Below the pieces are notes generated by a model, which saw only the letters and a program-made list of their open reading frames with translations, made no database searches and was not told the origin of the DNA. From Tubulanus polymorphus (Eukaryota > Nemertea > Palaeonemertea > Tubulaniformes > Tubulanidae): a DNA stretch of 64,000 nt. The position numbers and the translations under genes are program-made. This document shows positions 49,916 through 61,638 of this stretch, piece by piece. Where the stretch lies: NCBI RefSeq assembly GCF_964204645.1, contig NC_134030.1, positions 5,578,278 through 5,642,277 on the forward strand, in the 5' to 3' direction. The stretch's first letter is position 1. Each line of letters opens with the position of its first letter.

Positions 49916-52900
49916 TTTCACCACACTTTTTAAGTGATCGTCCACACTAGACTACACGGTGAATGTCTAAAGGGGGATAGTTTCACAGGCTGCAGGTTCA
50001 CCTCAGAACACCAAGCCGGCCTATAACGAGTGTTTTCTTCCCGTCTGTCAATGTTTGTTGAAAACATTGAAACCGAGAACGAAAACCTCTTAGTTCATCG
50101 CGCTGGAAATTAAGGGCTCTTCAATCTCGGCTCCTGCCAGTTTCGTCGTTTACTAATGTTTTGTCACGTACCGCGTAAGGGTGCCGGCGATCGGATTTCA
50201 CCGGCGTCCATCCATCATACGCCTGTGTAAAGTAATATGCCATCTTTGTTTCCTTATTGCCTCTTAATGGCCGTAAAACAAACCGTCTGACCACAAACAA
50301 CTGTCACCAATGGGGAGATTGCACTTACAAGACAAATATTAGCACCGTAATTGAGTTCCATTTTGTTTCATTTGCATGTCAGAATTTGACATCGAGAAAA
50401 AGATCCGGGTAAAGTTCCCCTTCGGATTCATCGGAAAAAAATGAAGAAAATCGGAGAGCGCCAGCTGAAAAGTCACCAAGGTCAAGAAACTTCATGTATA
50501 GAAAAGACTCATAGCAAGAGACTAAGATCACTGAAATCGGTAATTCATATCGTATTCAGTCGCCATTTTCGGCCATCTCTAAAAAGGGCCTGGATGAGTG
50601 AAGCCATATGTGTTATAGCACCAAACCCTGAAAATTTCATGAAAGTGCAGTATTACTGAGTTGGAGCCAGACTTTCAGGGCTTCGTTTCCGCTCAAGCCT
50701 GCCACTTTATTCACGTGTACCCCTCGGTGACAAAGAAAGTTCGAATATCAATCTTTGACTTCAGTCGCCGCTGCAGTGACTTTCATTTATACCCGATTCG
50801 GGTTTAATTCAGTTTGCCTCAATCATCGGAATCGTCGCTGTAATCAGCGCGTAAAGAAGAAAGAAATGTTATTAGCGTCACGATAAACTGGGGAAATTGA
50901 GCTCAAACGCGACATAAGGTAACATCATGCGATTATCAGTAATGCATGCAAACTTCATTGAATCATTATCAGATGAACTATAAGCACGAGTTGCAGATAT
51001 CTTCGATTCGCTGCAATGTTGCGATTGTAAAGGGCTTATTTTCTCATCATATCCGCCACGCTCATCAGTTGATCTTCCCATTGCCATTCCATATCGTCTG
51101 TGTGTGTGAATATACAACGACGAAGAACTTCTGAGACGTTCGTATTCTTGCTATTTGCTGTAGTAGTCGGTGTCCATTGACATTGTCAAAAGTCTACGAA
51201 CAACAGTCGCGATACCGAGCGAAGTGACGTCGTTGAATGACAACTGAACGTGGGCACTGTCACAAACATGACAAGCCTAGAATACTGACAGGATATCCTG
51301 TGAACCACTGCATTCTACCCGATGATTGACAATTTCACCTTTTTCTCACGGAGAATTTTATTAGACTTCGTGAGTGACTTTATTAGACCAAGTGACGCCT
51401 TACATTTAGAACAATTAACGCAATTTGGCAAATTGATTCTTCATTATGTACTTCGGTTCTGGGCATCATTTTACAGCGTTTATATATGTGTAGATACACA
51501 GTCAGTTGGGATCGAAATCAACTGACCAGAACTAGGAATTCCCGGCCATTCTCTCCTTTTATCGATACCAAGCAGAACGACTCCAATGGACCGTTATCTT
51601 GATTCGTGTAGGCGCTGCTATATTGCAGTCAGTGTATATGAGACCTTGGAAATGATTACTGCAAGATGAGACATCGTCACAGTATATGAAGGTTGTGATT
51701 AACGCAATTACCTCCTTAATTTTCTGGATGAACACCGTCTAATTGCATCGCTCGCATTTTTTTGCGAACGGTCCTCATTCGAGCAGGCGCGACAGCTTTA
51801 AACCGCTACGAGATGGACCGGAAAATCTTCAAAATGGTGGTTTTTATACCGCGACGATACGATGACGACGACGATTTGCCGATGGTTGGACATTGAGTTC
51901 GCTTGGTCATTAATTGTTTACTACAGCAGAAGTCTCAGTTGCCGCTGATGTGATAGTGATCGACAGTCGTATTGAACATGGTCACTGGACGAGATGATAT
52001 CTACACAGCTATTATAGTCTCTAGCGCTCGAAAAGGAATTACACAACTGACGTGATAGATCCCTATGATTTCCGGGAGTTCATCGTACTCCACTGCATGG
52101 AAATCGACGCTTTTCATTAGCGATTATCATCGTGAAATACGGCTAGAATGTCGAGTTGTCTATATTATTCATATTTTCTATGCTTCTCAGCGGTTTCTAT
52201 CAATGTAATCAGGAGTTGGAAACATTTTCAGTTTCTTTCCAACAAATATATATACGAAGCTAGATACGACAGAATAAAATTTTAGTATGGATACTTGTGT
52301 ATGAAGGTGTTTGATGTTAGGTCTTTGGTCGTGCCAGTGTCGGCGTTAAGTCGCTATGCGTCCATAATTACATCTTAGCCCGGCTTTCATTTATTATTTA
52401 AGCTTCCCAACAAGTTTGTGCAGGCTAAATTGAATTTTGAAAGGTTCACATACACAAGCCGAACTGAATTATTTAGCAGGCTGGGCGATTTGAGGTCGTG
52501 CGACACCATCTCGTGACGAGATCCGTGCAGAGGTTAAAGGGAGAATTCGTGATTTTATGCATCTTGTACGAGGTGGATGTGTTTACGAACCGTGTTGTGG
52601 AGTTCCCACGGTAAAGGCATCCTCGGAAAATAGTCTGTGTATAAAGATCTCTCGTTCATACGCACTCGGACATCCAGTGCTTTATTGATCTTCGTGAGCC
52701 CTGTGCCCTTCTAAATAAAGTGTTGTATCGAGTCGACCCAATGTTTGTTCAGTCACCACGCGAAATACAGCCCCGACTTCTCCCTCGACAATTTGAAAGC
52801 AAAAACCTCATGTTTTCCTGTTAGAACATTGTTGATACGGGGCATAAGCCGAGAGCTTTTAATTCTGTAATGTGTATGCCGAAGCATCTGGCCGTATTAG

Positions 52901-54178
52901 AAGCGGTCCTTCAATATAAACAGTGCGCTAATTGAAACATCAATTTATAAATGGTGAAAGCATATTTTCTGCGCACAATTGTCATGTGGTCGACTGAGCG
53001 TCTGGGTAAATGAGAAATGACAGCGTGAACCGATGAAAATCGAAATCAGCGAAAATCCTATGAAAATTAATTAGAGCTATCGAGTTGTGACGACGAGCTT
53101 TACTCATTGTGTTGCTACGCGGGTATTGTTGCATCTTGATATTGATACTCGGCAATCACTTTTCGCGCTGTCCCTTGTATATTCAGAAAAAAAGGCTTTA
53201 ACAGAAGCGCTATCCCACATTGGACAGGCCCATTCACGAAAGGCTTTTACCGAACGGAAATTTTGCCGAGTCAAACTTGCAGTGTCTGAATACTGTGTAT
53301 TCCTGATTTCGAAACCAAAATCTGGCAACCAAAATCTCTCTAATATTCCACATTGTAAATGGGGCTGTCCACTATTTTCACCTTGGAGCTCCCCGAATGC
53401 TTCAATCGCGTTGATCTGCGCAAGAAGTGGTAGACATCGGAGGTAGCCCGGGTTACCTGTTTCGATAGCCCGTTATCCTTATCTCCCAATCGACTGCGGC
53501 ACTGACGTACTCCGTCATGTATGTCCGCTCGACCGTGCTATCTTCCACGACGCCAATCATATAAAACTGTATCTACGCTCTTCCAGTTGAACGGAAAAGC
53601 TTTTTTTGACTAGAACGAGAAATGATGAAGTAATGAAGTCCATTTTCACTGAGAGCAAATTCTGTTTATCGGTTAACTGATGCTGATACGCCGTGTGTAT
53701 GTCGTATAATTACGTAAGTCGGTCGCCGTTATAGTGAGCTACTTATCCCACGGGTCATCTACCCGTCAATCCCGCTTAGTCGTCGTTGCATCACGACAAT
53801 CCATCGAAATCAATATAAGCTAATTCGCCGCCATGTCGGCGTCTTTGAAGTCGCGGCTTATTTCCATAATAGGCGCGGGGTTTTTTTATCGAGACGCCGG
53901 TAGTCGCTCTTAGACGGAGATTTTTGGTAATCTTCTATATCGGCAAACGATCTGATTATGTACGAGAATATTGTTTCTTCGGCGGGTCCACCGAGATTTT
54001 GGATCTAATTCTCTCGAGGTTCAGGAATCGTGCTCTTCTCCGTCAGTCGCTAGCCGGTTCAGGCTGGATGGAAGATTGTTCATCCGAGGCTCAGCCAAAA
54101 TTGCCCCGGCAATTCGATTCAGACCAACATTTCTGCTAATTTGCGACCATTCATCTGTATTTCTATTCCTACTGGTCT

Positions 54179-54310
54179 GAAGTGAAGCGAAGCTTTTAGA
54201 TTACGAGAAATTGTGGAGCCATATCCCATATGTTTTTCATTTTTTTTTTCAACAAAACTGTAACTGTCACATCCACAATTTGTCGTAATCTTAAAACCTC
54301 GCTTCCCTTC
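54179..54310. repeat. Fold-back element with 39-bp arms
   Basis: The left arm (54179-54217) and right arm (54272-54310) are reverse complements at roughly 85-90 percent of positions. The best stretches are AGATTACGA/TCGTAATCT-type and AAATTGTGGA/TCCACAATTT. The 54-nt loop contains a T-tract. If transcribed with the Hox1 intron it would form a long hairpin RNA; it could equally be a small MITE. Confidence 0.55.
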
Positions 54311-55526
54311 TAAACACTACTTCGAATTCAAGGTCGAAGCTTCCCTACTTCGTTAGATCGTAGACTTTAAAAATCGATTTGAGGCCCATCTACATGAGAG
54401 GAACTTATCCTTCAATCTTCAATCTACAAGGAAAAATTTTCCAAACGCCGACTTTTCAGATAAACGGAAGTACAACCCCCACACCACAACGTTTGTGTAA
54501 CCGAAAACCTCGCTACCCCAGCACTCTTCAATCCAATCGTTTAGATGCGCGCGTTTCAAAATACAGGCGCCAAAAAGCCGTTAGTACCTGAGTGTAGATT
54601 GGCCTTAGAGTCCATGGATAGATCAAGGAATCGTGTTCTCATTCGAGGTGAAACTGCCCCGTTAGAACTGACGCTTTGTGTTGTAAAGACGTCTGATATC
54701 CCCGGCTGGTTACGTATGCTAATTGGCATTTTCACTGAAAGTTTCGTCGTATCTTTGACGAGTTAAATTGATTTTTACGAAGCTGGATATAACGGTCGGT
54801 TTGATATCTTTGCGTGACACATGGAACATCGTCTTTAAATTAACCAATAATCTCGGCGAAGAAAACCTTTCTAATCAACACATTAAACAGTGAAAGCGTT
54901 TTATGATTTTATTAACACGTTATAAAAGGAAACGCCTGGGTCTGTTGACTTGGGGGAAATCAATTGAAAGCGGAATGAATAGCTAAACGCGATTCCATAA
55001 CAAACCACAGTCAACTGAGTCAGTCAAATCACATCCGGCCTTTTTGTCAAGAATGTTGCATTTTAATGTGTTTTCAGTTATAAGGCTTTTTCGTAAGCGG
55101 ATCCCTGTTGGCATTTCTGTACTCGCTCGGCATACGCCGTATATAAGTGCGGTTTTCTTCAAAACGAACATGGTTTGTCTTTATTGATATACCTGCCTCT
55201 CCCGGCACGGCTGCGTTGGTGGGACTGGCCATCCTTCGTGTTAAACTACGATATAAAATGTATAACATATGTAAGTTTAGAGTAGGATTAGGTCCGATGT
55301 TAATTGGTGATCTAACTATAATCATCCGACCACACACAACATGGTTAATATAGAAACATTAGCCGCGCTATACGGCATGCGTGTATTTGTTTTATATCGG
55401 TATTGTTAGTTGGTAATTAGATTGATTCTTATTCGGTCGGTGGCCAGTTGGGAATACACGTATACACACCACCCACAATGAAAGGTTGACCGTCACACAA
55501 GTAAAGAATTCTATGTTTTCCCCACA

Positions 55527-55572
55527 ATGCCACTGAGGCGATTGAGGATTCGGTTTGTGGCAAGTGAGGATC
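55527..55572 (+). repeat. Diverged dispersed repeat, copy 1
   Basis: This 46-bp segment aligns without gaps to 58216-58261 at about 33 of 46 positions. Both end in the identical AGGATCCACCAGGT and share TGTGGCA 16 bases before it. It directly precedes the CCCTCT simple repeat. Confidence 0.35.
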
Positions 55573-55578
55573 CACCAG

Positions 55579-55648
55579 GTTCTCCCTCTCCCTCTCCCTA
55601 TCCCTCTCCCCCTCTGCCTCTCCCCCTCTCCCTCTCCCCTCTCTCTCT
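55579..55648 (+). repeat. (CCCTCT)n polypyrimidine microsatellite
   Basis: About 70 bp of CCCTCT/CCCTCTCC-type units with a few substitutions. The homopyrimidine strand is the sense strand of the Hox1 intron, about 0.6 kb before the homeodomain exon acceptor. The open frame it creates is an artefact. Confidence 0.85.
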
Positions 55649-56255
55649 TAACCTAATCAAGTATATGTCAATAAGAATATTTTGGAAAAGACTCGCGTCA
55701 AATGCCTGTATATACTTCTTAGTCACCGCGCTAGTCGTGAGCGGTCATTTTGATGACGAACCTACGATGTCGGTCACGTCCAATTGCTGAAACAACCACG
55801 TCCAGCTTCCGTAGTGACAAAAATCCCAGTCTCAAAAACGAGGTGAAGAATGAAGAACTGCTTTTAGCGATGAAGCCGCCTGCGCGCGGACATGTAAGGG
55901 CTAAACGAGAATAGGACGCGCGCGGCGTTAAGTTGTAGATGTACCTGGACAGTAATCCAGTCATCGCATTTATGGTCACGTACTGGCCCGCATTGTCTAC
56001 TCAACATCACTTCCTGTGACGTGAGCCAAGTGACAGGCGATCGACGCTGACATATGCTTAAATTAATAACAAGCAAACAAAACTCACTTTCCGTCCCTTG
56101 TAGCCTTATCATTGTATTGACGCTGGTTGTTTTCATAAGTCCATTGTCGACAATTATGTTTCGACTTCTTTCTTTGATGATATGTGATTGCGTGGTAATA
56201 ATTCACGAGAACTACGTTCATTAATTTTGCTGTTCACTTTTTTCTATCGTTGCAG

Positions 56256-56581
56256 GTAAAATCCCGACGGATCACTACGGATTCGCGCCGCATCAACCGA
56301 ACACAGGCCGAACCAACTTCACTAACAAACAATTAACCGAACTAGAAAAGGAATTTCATTTTAATAAATATCTAACGCGGGCCCGGCGGATCGAGATCGC
56401 CGCGGCGCTCGGACTCAACGAAACCCAAGTCAAAATATGGTTTCAAAATCGACGGATGAAGCAGAAGAAACGGATGAAGGAAGGGCTGGTCTCGAATACG
56501 ACGTCGACGACTAATGGCAATACGAGCGAAGGTTCGAACAATAGTCAAAACGAAAATTCGAACTCGGTCAATGAGGATTAA
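56256..56581 (+). CDS. Hox1: Hox1 coding exon 2 (homeodomain)
   Basis: Terminal exon of Hox1. The acceptor CGTTGCAG is followed by GT, completing a Gly codon with the G of exon 1, then [13 protein letters not shown]. The homeodomain occupies 56297-56476 (residues 240-299 of the 333-residue form). It has the labial-class diagnostic start [39 protein letters not shown], and recognition helix [17 protein letters not shown] with Gln50 and Asn51. The C-terminal tail is only 34 residues, Asn/Ser/Thr rich, ending SVNED before TAA. The gene appears intact. It lies 3' of Hox2 on the same strand, as expected for the anterior end of a Hox cluster. Confidence 0.97.
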
Positions 56582-57330
56582 ATCGAACGATCAACGCGTA
56601 AAATCGTCGTTTGACGCGAAGCGTCGAAAATTTCACTGCCATTTTCGGAGAGAAATATTCTTGAATAACTGCAGCACCTGGTTTATCGTAGGGAGCACTA
56701 TACCGATATGGGTAGTCTAGGGTAGTCCGAAAGGTGTAGTTTGGGGCTCTATATCCTGTGTACAGAACGCAACCCAACCCACGTGATAAAGGAATCCGTC
56801 AGATGGGTTTTAAAATATGTAATATTATCATACTAGTCATAACGCGGTAGATAACCGCGCGAGTTCACTTCTCAGCTTGCACAGCATATTCCTGGGTATG
56901 GTTTACACTTCTGCCCGCTCATTCGGTGCCCGATAATCAGTCGGGGTATATCAAACTCAGTCAGTTATACGATGGACGTATATGTAGGTAAATATAGACA
57001 TGTATTTATTGGTCGCACCCCGTTGTTTTCTTAAAATACAGTGCACACAACGGTTTGATTATAGTAATCACTGACACAAACTTTAGCCCGAATATTGTTT
57101 TGTTTCTAATTGTTTAAGATATTTTCGTTCCGTCATCATTTCACATTTTCTATTATATACTTTACACCGTGTGTGTCGTATAAAACAAATATAATTTGTT
57201 ACCCATGTTATTTGAAATTCAATACGCCCGCTTGTTGTGTATCATCGCATTAAAACTCGTGATTTAAGTAAAATGATAAACCTGTTTCTCCTAATCGGCC
57301 GGGTCATTTTATAAACTGCAATAAAAATTT
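56582..57330 (+). other. Hox1: Probable Hox1 3' UTR
   Basis: AT-rich non-coding sequence after the TAA. The first clear polyadenylation signal, AATAAA, is at 57320-57325; another is at 58758-58763, so a longer UTR is possible. No coding features are seen. Confidence 0.5.
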
Positions 57331-58215
57331 CTTTGAATTTCTTTAACTGCCGGGTCTGTTCTGGTTAGTTTGATCATGGACTCTATAAAGATTTCGTTTT
57401 AGAGTTTTGCCGGCCTGGTCAACTTTTAAGCTCAGAAATGAGAAACAAGGTATCAATTTTCTAGCCAAAACTTTAACAAAATGTAAGTGAATTAAAGAAT
57501 AAGTTCAATCTTGTGACCAATTGATATGTACATCTTTTAACTCAGGTGCGTGCTTGTTGCATACACGCGACCCCATGCCAACCGACTTGCTTTTTTCAAT
57601 GCTTTGTGTGTATTGTACGTCATACTCTCTAATATTCTTGTATACCAGTCTATCAAACAGGGTTTTTACAAACAGATTTCCCAATATAATTCGGATTCAG
57701 TGGTTCTCCATATAATTCAATAGTCCCCTGGACTGCATCAAAACATTTTTTCACTGTACTGAAACAGCCCACTTGAAAAAAAAACCTTCCTGGATATATT
57801 GGGGAAATTCTATATACATCGGTTCCCGCGAGATTCTCGCGATTATTTTTATGTTTTTCGAGGCTTTTTTGTTATCGTATCGTCGTAAACTTTGTATCTC
57901 CAGTCTTAAAATACAACACAAACAGGGTGCAGCATAACCGTATTTTACAACCTTATATAGAAGTATATTATGTATATATATGTCTGAAGTAAGATTATAT
58001 CAAATTATATATGAATTGTATGTATATGTATATATAAAGGTATTTATTTAAGTGGACGTGTTCATTCTGTACATACGTCATGTACTAAAGTATATGTGTA
58101 TTTCGAATCTTGTCGAAAATTATGTGCGATATGTTGTGTATATAGATTTATACAACATACGACCGGCGATATTTGTATAGAATTTCAGTAATTATGTGAC
58201 AAGCGCTGTCGATGC

Positions 58216-58261
58216 AACTGTGGCAGCTGCGGATTCCTCCTGTGGCAGCCAAGGATCCACC
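58216..58261 (+). repeat. Diverged dispersed repeat, copy 2
   Basis: Partner of 55527-55572, ending AGGATCCACCAGGT. Within it GTGGCAGC occurs twice, 23 bases apart, suggesting an older tandem structure. Confidence 0.35.
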
Positions 58262-58967
58262 AGGTGTGCTTGTTTCCGATGCTTAGTATTTTCTTTATTT
58301 CTCGAACAATATTTCTCCTAAATAATGCCAAATACTTTTTTTGTTTAGTCAGCCATTCTTTTAGACACCTTGTTGATAGTGTTTGGATTTGGAGCAAATT
58401 TAAAGTTCGATGTTCGAGGTCTAATGGTGTACTGATGGCTTATCGACTTCTAAGATAAATGACCCGATTCACAAATACCTCGGTTGCCAGAGGAGGAATC
58501 CTTGCTCGCCATGTCGCATACTTATCAATGGTCCTCATTACGGTATCGTGACATTTATTGTCAAGTGCTGCGTTTGCAATCTGGATTTTTAGATTTTGTA
58601 ATACACATTTCTCTATTAAATTCTAATGCGCGTATACCCTGTATCGTTATTGAAAATGTCAATCTAAAGTTTAAACCGAAACGTCGCTGTTTGTATTCCA
58701 CTATAGTATGTTGTGCACTGGGCAACATGACTCCAATAATACGATGGTTTAAAAATGAATAAAATACTGCAAACAAATGTAATTTTCAATTCCTTCTTCT
58801 ATAGGTTTGTACATTCAGTGTGGGGAATGTGCTTCTGCTCCAAAATAAGTATCTATTCGACCATAACATAACATAAAGTTAATTTTGCCAAATTGATGAA
58901 AAAATGTTATCGACTTTGACCAAGGCATCTTAACTGTTGTATTACTTGATTCGGTAAATCAACAGAC

Positions 58968-59060
58968 TTTTCAGTTTTGGTAGACAGTGATGCATGCAGA
59001 CGACTTGTGCCATTGACCCACCGACACCCGGCCAGTAGTAGTTCATTGCGCCACATCGGA
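58968..59060 (+). pseudogene. Possible decayed retroelement protease fragment
   Basis: In one + frame the peptide LVDSDACRRLVP, followed by LTHRHP and a serine run, resembles the LVDTGA-x-VSVVP active-site segment of LTR-retroelement aspartic proteases. The catalytic triad reads D-S-D rather than D-T/S-G and a stop lies close upstream, so any such copy is dead. No reverse transcriptase or integrase is visible nearby. The resemblance is short and could be chance. Confidence 0.18.
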
Positions 59061-60124
59061 TGCAGTCGGAGACACGTTTGAAGATCAGGAAGGCAATTTG
59101 ACCAAATGGACAAACGTTGATCCGTTAATCTACGATAATCCTTGGTCAGCAGATGTATCCTGGACCGCGATCCGAAACTGGCATAAATGACTAATATGTT
59201 TGTTCATGCAACTGCATTTATTAGTTGTGTTCGGCGATGATATTAATACACGTCTGTACACAGAACACACTACACACAATATTTGATTAGATATCGCTAA
59301 GTTAGACCATCTGCTCTTCGAATTCAAATTGTATAATTTCATAACAACGATTCAGACGGCCAATTAGGGAATTGGGGAACATGACAGCGAAGTGCGCATC
59401 GTTTTGTCCGTTCCTTTGATCCGCTCCGCGTTGTGCAAGTATACGCCGTATTTTAGATTGGATTAAATCGTAGACCGGGGAATTGCGTTTCATTTATTTT
59501 AAGTGTTTGTCAAAAATAAGAAATATCTTTCCAGGTCTTGGTATGTTTGGTATATTCGCCACTCGCCATTACCGAATGTATCAATTCGTGTCAGATATAA
59601 CACCGACTTTTATCGACCCGTAGCCGGTATAACTTGAAACTACAGAAAAAAATGCACAGCGTATTAATGTTTGGTTTTGCTGTAAGTTTCCCTCAATAGC
59701 ATGGAAATAAACATATATCATTTTTCAAATCAGATATAATACATACATACATATATATACATTATTTGAACAGTAGCACAATTACAAACATGACCGTTAT
59801 TCCTTCGTTTCTGAAATGTTTGAATAAAGTGTGAATGGCCTCATTAATCACTAATTCAGTTTAGTGTGTCGTGTAAAAAGCCCGGTTGCTTTTCTTCCCT
59901 AAATACTCGCGTACAAAGCATATGGTAACCTAACCTGGCTTGTGTTATCCCGCTCAGTTACAATACTTCACTATAGTATCCAGTTGAATAGCGGCGCTCT
60001 TGGATCTGTCTGAGAACCTCTTGTTCTTGTCAGTCAAGCACTGATAAACTTTCAACCGAACTTTCGCAACAGCCATCAGGAACGTTCACACACAAGGCTG
60101 TCAAAATCGTTCGTCTTCGTGTAT

Positions 60125-60142
60125 ACAGGGGGCGACACCATC
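60125..60142 (+). promoter_or_regulatory. CTCF-like motif downstream of Hox1
   Basis: ACAGGGGGCGACACCATC closely resembles the motif at 37843 upstream of Hox1 and the bilaterian CTCF core. Both have the same orientation. Insulator function is inference. Confidence 0.25.
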
Positions 60143-60787
60143 TGAGTCGGAAAAATATACGTAACATTTACGGGTTTCCAAACTCGCTGGTCATTATGTA
60201 GTGATGCTATGTATTTAATAGTCTACAGCATGTAATCACATTTCTTCAAAAATTACCAACAGCCGGGATCAAAGTCGTCTGTTCGTATAAAATTAATTGA
60301 TTACGTTGTTATTAAAAGCTGCAGTTTTTGTAGCTAAATTGAAGCTGATTTCTAGAATAACCGCTGACACAGTGTGTAAAGGTCGTGCGGCGAACACTAA
60401 ATATTTGAGGGTCATTTCTCTCCGTAATTACGACAAATTTTCATCGCATAATTAGCTATGCAAGTGCCCGTCAAAACAAACCGATCAAAAAAGCCGCGTG
60501 TCGGATTTTTAAAACTATATATCACATAAAAGAACCGCTATAATTACATGATCTAATTACCAGACCTAAGCCTAGAGTCAATAGATGGAAATGGTGCGAT
60601 AACCAAAATTACGAATAGGCTCAGGCCTATGATACATTCCGACGTATCTTGGAATATATTTTAACCCAGTTATTGTGTCAGATCTTGTAGAACCGTGAGG
60701 AATATTCAAGTAGGCTTTTGCTCATCGTCACTTTGTCATGGCCTCGGTAGTCGCCTCTCGTTAAAGTGTTGGCGTGAGTTTCTACAT

Positions 60788-60923
60788 GAGCAACCAGGAC
60801 CCGGCAAGCAAGAGTGCGCTATGGTCTTCGATGGGATATTTGAATTGTTCCCTTTCGCAGGAGCGACCAGTAGCTGGCAAGCGAGGATGCGCTGTGGTCT
60901 TCGATTCGTATTGTTCCCTTTCG
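60788..60923 (+). repeat. Two-copy tandem duplication
   Basis: Unit 1 (60788-60857) and unit 2 (60861-60923) share GAGC-ACCAG, GGCAAGC, ATGGTCTTCGAT-like and TTGTTCCCTTTCG words in the same order, with a small internal indel. No function is apparent. Confidence 0.65.
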
Positions 60924-61498
60924 AGTAATTCACATGGACATACGTGACACGAATTTCACAGATGACTACGGGCCAGACGTCTTTGAGTTTTCATATTTTT
61001 TAATTGTTCGAAAGAAAATCATTAGACTACGTGTCGCGTTGTGTTTACGCGTTTTCAAATCTGTATTTTTTTTCTTTCGGCATCATTAGAAAAAAACCTT
61101 TTTTTCTACTTCGTGTTTATCCTGACGCAGTCAAATGAGACATGACCTATTCAGCGCAATCGATTCATTGGATGACATTGACGTGATTAGCATAACTTTG
61201 ATGTTGCCGCCAGTGGCGCCGCGCTAAAGGGGTTGCGGAATACTCGAAACGGCGACGCGCCGTCACAGAAGTCAAGTAAACCTGGGAATATTTGGGAACG
61301 CGTGGCTTCAGTTCAATCCGTAATCATTCAAAATTCGAACCTTTTTGAATTATTTTCAATTATCTAGATAGTAGGGCTTAGATTTCCGTCATGATGTGAA
61401 ACCGCGCTCGAGTTTGAGCATGGACCTAATGCCTATCGGCTACACGTATACTTTATATCGGACGTAAAAAAATTTTGCGTAGAAATTGGTCGTCTCAG

Positions 61499-61638
61499 TT
61501 AACAAGTAAAAACCCACAGTTCATTTTAGAATAGCATTTTGGTTTCTCTGATGGTGGAGTTTAGATAAACAAACGAAACTGTCAATAAAATCAAGACAAT
61601 AAACGCTTGATTATCAACTGTGGGTTTTTATTTGTTAA
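61499..61638. mobile_element. MITE-like element with 23-bp inverted repeats
   Basis: The terminal arms 61499-61521 and 61616-61638 are reverse complements with one mismatch. Each begins with TTAA at its outer end and includes AAAAACCCACAGTT. The pairing extends outward to CTCAG/CTGAG after a 2-bp indel. The 94-bp interior is AT-rich and non-coding. The outer TTAA could be a piggyBac-type target duplication or part of the repeat. Confidence 0.55.

Larger units (their letters stand above)
40940..56255 (+). other. Hox1: Hox1 intron (15,316 bp)
   Basis: It starts GTATGT and ends CGTTGCAG after a pyrimidine-rich tract, and separates hexapeptide from homeodomain. It is far longer than the intron of vertebrate Hox1 genes. 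It contains a likely 42-nt microexon (46294-46335), a nuclear-receptor half-site cluster (41720-41740), several fold-back repeats, tRNA-like B-box sequences and a CCAAATTTG-rich element. The remaining open frames are short, on both strands, and unrecognised. Confidence 0.92.

Noticed and set aside
55527-55790. 87-codon ORF with a Pro/Leu/Ser repeat
   Set aside because: It is generated by the CCCTCT microsatellite.
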